In this document: positions 4,553-6,975 of the stretch, piece after piece | Layout: every line of letters starts with the position of its first letter | Numbering within the stretch: the stretch's first letter is position 1 | Source of the DNA: DATKEH01 sp035546355 | Lineage (GTDB): Bacteria; Acidobacteriota; Thermoanaerobaculia; Multivoradales; JAIOJS01 | Assembly: GCA_035546355.1 (NCBI GenBank) | Contig: DATKEH010000415.1 | Location: 1 to 6,975, forward strand | DNA length: 6,975 bases | Direction: 5' to 3' | Translations under genes and position numbers: made by a program | Notes under the pieces: model-generated | What the model was told of the DNA's origin: nothing | Database searches by the model: none | Seen by the model: only the letters and a program-made list of their open reading frames with translations

Positions 4553-6712
4553 ATGATCGGCGACACACTCTCCCACTACCGGGTCCTCGAGCCGCTGGGC
4601 GCCGGCGGCATGGGGCAGGTGTTCGTCGCCGAGGACGTGCGGCTGGGCCGGAAGGTGGCGCTCAAGCTCCTCTCCCCCGACGTCGCCGGCGATCCCGCGC
4701 GCGTGGCCCGGCTCCAGCGCGAGGCCAAGACGCTGGCGCGACTGCAGCATCCCGGGATCGTCACCCTCTTCGAGATCGAGGAGGACGCCGGGCGGACCTT
4801 CCTGGTCATGGAGCTGATCCGCGGGCGGAGCCTGGACCGCCTGATCCCGCCGCAGGGGATGCCGTGGACGCGGCTCGTGGAGCTGGCGATCCCGGTGGCC
4901 GATGCGTTGGCCGTCGCCCACCAGGCGGGTGTCGTCCATCGCGACCTCAAGCCGAGCAACGTGGTAGTGGCCGACGACGGCGCGGTCAAGGTCTGCGACT
5001 TCGGTCTCGCGGCTCTCTGGCCGAGGGACGACGACACCCAGGAGATCACCGCCTCGCTCACCGCCACCGACGCCATCGTCGGTACCGTCCCCTATCTCGC
5101 CCCCGAGCAGCTGCGGGGCGCGCGAGCCGATCCCCGCTCCGACCTCTTCTCCTTCGGCGTGATGCTGTACGAGATGGCGACCGGCGAACGTCCGTTCCGC
5201 GGCGGCAGCCGTCTCGAGGTGGTCGGCGAGATCCTCCACCACGAGCCGCCCTCGCTGGCGGAGCTCCGGCCCGGCCTGCCGGCCGACCTGGCCCGCATCG
5301 TCCACCACTGCCTGCGCAAGGATCCGGAGCACCGCTACCAGACGGCGAAGGGCCTGCGCAACGAGCTCCAGGAGCTGGTCGCGGCGAGCGGCAGCGGAGC
5401 CGCAGCCGCCCGACCCTTGCCGGCGGGCGTTCGCCCGCGCCGGCGATGGGCGGCGCCGGCGGCGGCACTCGCCCTGGTGCTGGCAGCCGCCGTGGCGCTG
5501 GCGATCGCCTTGGCGCCCTGGCGGCGCGACGCCGCCCCACGGGTGGGCGATCCGCAGGCGCGGGCGCTGGTCGCGCAGGCGGACCGCTACGAGGGGCGGG
5601 GTGATGTGCGCTCCAACCTGGCGCACGCCGAGCAAGTGTTGCGCCGGGCGCTCGAGCGAGAACCGGCCAACGCCTATCTACAGGCGCGGCTGGCGGCGCT
5701 GCTGGCGCGGATTCAGGGGCAGTACCCCTCGGAGGAGCGGCGGGAGGAGATCGAACGGCTCGCCGACGGTGCGCTCGCTAGCGATCCCACTCTTGCGCCG
5801 GGGTGGTTGGCCCAGGGTCGGTTGGCGCTGCAGGCCGGGAGCTGGGAGGCGGCGGAGTCGGCCGCGCGGCAGGCGATCGCTGCCGATCCGGGGCTTATCG
5901 GCAGCTACGGCCTGCTCGGGGAGGCGCTGGTAGCTCGAGGCGATGTCGAGGGTGCGATAGCCGAGGCGTCCAGGCCTCTGGACGAGGAGCCGGAGAACGT
6001 ATCCGCGAGGGTGGTGCTGGGCAAGGTGCTGCTCGAGGCGGGTCGATACAACCAGGCGGCGGCGCAGTACGAGCGCGTCCTCGAGCTGGCGCCGGATTCC
6101 CCGAACGCGCTCAACAACCTCGGCATGATCTACGTCTGGACCGGCCGAGAGATCGACGCTATTCCCCTGCTGTCCAAGGCGCTGCAAGAGCAGCCGAACG
6201 ACGCCGCCGCCACCAATCTCGGATATGCGTACTACAACCTGGGCCGTTACGAAGAGGCGGCACAGGCCTTTCGCCGAGCCTACGAGCTAGAGCCGGGGCA
6301 GCCGAGCCACCAGCGCAACCTCGCCGACGCCTACGAGGCTCTCGGCGACGAAGGGCAGATGCGGCACTGGCTCGCGCAGGCGCTCCGCGAGTACGACCGG
6401 GTGATTGCCTCGGGCGGCTCCCAGCCGCGGATGCTCGCGGAGCGGGCGGTGGCGGCGGGAAAGCTCGGTCTTGCCGCCGAGGCTCAGGGCGACCTCGATC
6501 GCGCTCTCGCCGAGATGCCGGGCGACGCGATCGTGCTGTTCCACGCGGCCCAGGTAGCCGCCCTCCTGGGGCAGGAGGAGATCCTGCTGCGGCGAGTGGA
6601 GCAGGCTCTCGGCGCCGGCGTGCCACGCGACAACTTCCGCCAGGACCTGGCCTTTGGAAGCTACCGCGACGCACCCGCATTTCGCCGACTGGTGTTCGGT
6701 GAGCGGCCCTGA
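4553..6712 (+). CDS. Membrane Ser/Thr protein kinase with C-terminal TPR repeats
   Basis: This 719-aa protein joins a PknB-like (Hanks-type) kinase to a TPR region. The kinase domain spans about residues 9-270. It has the glycine loop GAGGMG (16-21), K38 in VALK, the helix C glutamate E57, HRDLKPSN (129-136, catalytic D131), DFG (149-151), APEQ (183-186), D197 in DLFSFG and R261. All catalytic residues are present, so it should be active. The activation segment (152-182) is rich in S and T. A basic linker leads to one hydrophobic helix (about 300-321) flanked by arginines. From about 330 to the end are several TPR units; the clearest are 34-residue repeats near 450-590. The kinase should face the cytoplasm and the TPR part the periplasm, perhaps as a sensor or scaffold. 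ATG 4553 gives the standard kinase N-terminus (MIGDTLSHYRVLEPLG), although the Shine-Dalgarno is weak. Its targets are unknown. Confidence 0.96.
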   Translation: MIGDTLSHYRVLEPLGAGGMGQVFVAEDVRLGRKVALKLLSPDVAGDPARVARLQREAKTLARLQHPGIVTLFEIEEDAGRTFLVMELIRGRSLDRLIPPQGMPWTRLVELAIPVADALAVAHQAGVVHRDLKPSNVVVADDGAVKVCDFGLAALWPRDDDTQEITASLTATDAIVGTVPYLAPEQLRGARADPRSDLFSFGVMLYEMATGERPFRGGSRLEVVGEILHHEPPSLAELRPGLPADLARIVHHCLRKDPEHRYQTAKGLRNELQELVAASGSGAAAARPLPAGVRPRRRWAAPAAALALVLAAAVALAIALAPWRRDAAPRVGDPQARALVAQADRYEGRGDVRSNLAHAEQVLRRALEREPANAYLQARLAALLARIQGQYPSEERREEIERLADGALASDPTLAPGWLAQGRLALQAGSWEAAESAARQAIAADPGLIGSYGLLGEALVARGDVEGAIAEASRPLDEEPENVSARVVLGKVLLEAGRYNQAAAQYERVLELAPDSPNALNNLGMIYVWTGREIDAIPLLSKALQEQPNDAAATNLGYAYYNLGRYEEAAQAFRRAYELEPGQPSHQRNLADAYEALGDEGQMRHWLAQALREYDRVIASGGSQPRMLAERAVAAGKLGLAAEAQGDLDRALAEMPGDAIVLFHAAQVAALLGQEEILLRRVEQALGAGVPRDNFRQDLAFGSYRDAPAFRRLVFGERP

Positions 6713-6721
6713 CCCGCGCCG

Positions 6722-6975
6722 TCACCCCATGATCACGAACACCGGGTCGACCACCAGCGCCGGGGTGGTGTCTCCTTCCTGGGTGTAGAGCAGCACGTCG
6801 AACTTGACCGTTGCCGTCTGACCCGCGCCAGGGTCGTCGAACGTGATCTTGCAGGCGTCGGTGTTGGCCGGGGACTTCCCCTTCAGCGGATCGCAGGAAC
6901 CCGAGACGGTGACGTTGGGTATCGGGTTGCCGTCGGCGGAGCGGAAGTTGCCGATGCCGATCCGCTGCCAGGCGG
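6722..6975 (-). CDS. C-terminal part of a protein of unknown function
   Basis: Only the last 83 residues are in the window, and the frame is open to the right edge. The TGA stop (6724-6722) lies nine bases past the kinase stop, so the two genes converge. The visible part alternates short polar and hydrophobic stretches (NVTVSGSC, ATVKFDVLLY, ALVVDPVFVIMG), has two cysteines (C27 and C41 of the visible part) and many D, G, T and N residues. This suggests a beta-rich, possibly exported domain that may form one disulphide, but the N-terminus is not seen. I do not recognise the family. Codon use resembles the neighbouring genes and no rival plus-strand frame looks better. Confidence 0.75.
   Translation of the reverse strand, partial: AWQRIGIGNFRSADGNPIPNVTVSGSCDPLKGKSPANTDACKITFDDPGAGQTATVKFDVLLYTQEGDTTPALVVDPVFVIMG

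Noticed and set aside
3148..4566. 472-codon minus-strand frame overlapping fabV and the methyltransferase gene
   Set aside because: It reads the methyltransferase region out of frame and gives arginine-rich sequence. The true frame shows intact SAM-binding motifs.
4202..5635. 477-codon minus-strand open frame opposite the kinase and the intergenic region
   Set aside because: No domain signature and biased composition. The kinase motifs on the plus strand are complete, and the frame's extension into the gap is expected at this GC content.

Overview
This is a compact, very GC-rich bacterial chromosomal window. It holds seven protein-coding genes, and two of them run off the edges. The kinase-membrane-TPR protein, FabV and the two-gene tryptophan catabolic pair together suggest a free-living Acidobacteriota-like or Myxococcota-like Gram-negative bacterium. 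That placement is an inference from gene style, not a phylogenetic result. I see no transposase, integrase, CRISPR array, rRNA or tRNA.

Layout: (1) On the minus strand, 1-1819 encodes tryptophan 2,3-dioxygenase followed by a kynureninase-like PLP enzyme. The two genes share a GTGA overlap, and the second leaves the window at the left edge. Together they would take tryptophan towards anthranilate and alanine; the kynurenine formamidase step is not encoded here. (2) Divergent from this pair, across only 35 bp, is an eight-cysteine zinc-ribbon protein of unknown function (1855-2286). It is followed 47 bp later by fabV (2334-3515), the enoyl-ACP reductase that completes each fatty acid elongation cycle. 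(3) A GC-rich hairpin lies in the gap where fabV converges on a minus-strand class I SAM-dependent methyltransferase (3585-4241). This methyltransferase carries an apparent lipoprotein signal peptide. (4) A 311-bp gap separates the methyltransferase from a divergent plus-strand gene (4553-6712). That gene encodes a Ser/Thr kinase with one transmembrane helix and a long TPR region. The gap contains an 8-bp inverted repeat that brackets a -10-like TATACT, which makes a plausible operator and promoter for the kinase. (5) Nine bases past the kinase stop, the 3' end of a minus-strand gene of unknown function enters from the right edge.

Most of the window is ordinary metabolism and signalling. The points that deserve a second look are: the lipoprotein-like methyltransferase and its uncertain start codon (a perfect AGGAGG placed before a CTG); the inverted repeat around the kinase promoter; an exact 22-bp palindrome inside the kynureninase gene; the very short divergent region with a possibly leaderless zinc-ribbon gene; the atypical PLP-lysine region of the kynureninase; and the uncharacterised zinc-ribbon protein next to fabV. 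I found nothing that amounts to a new multi-gene system.
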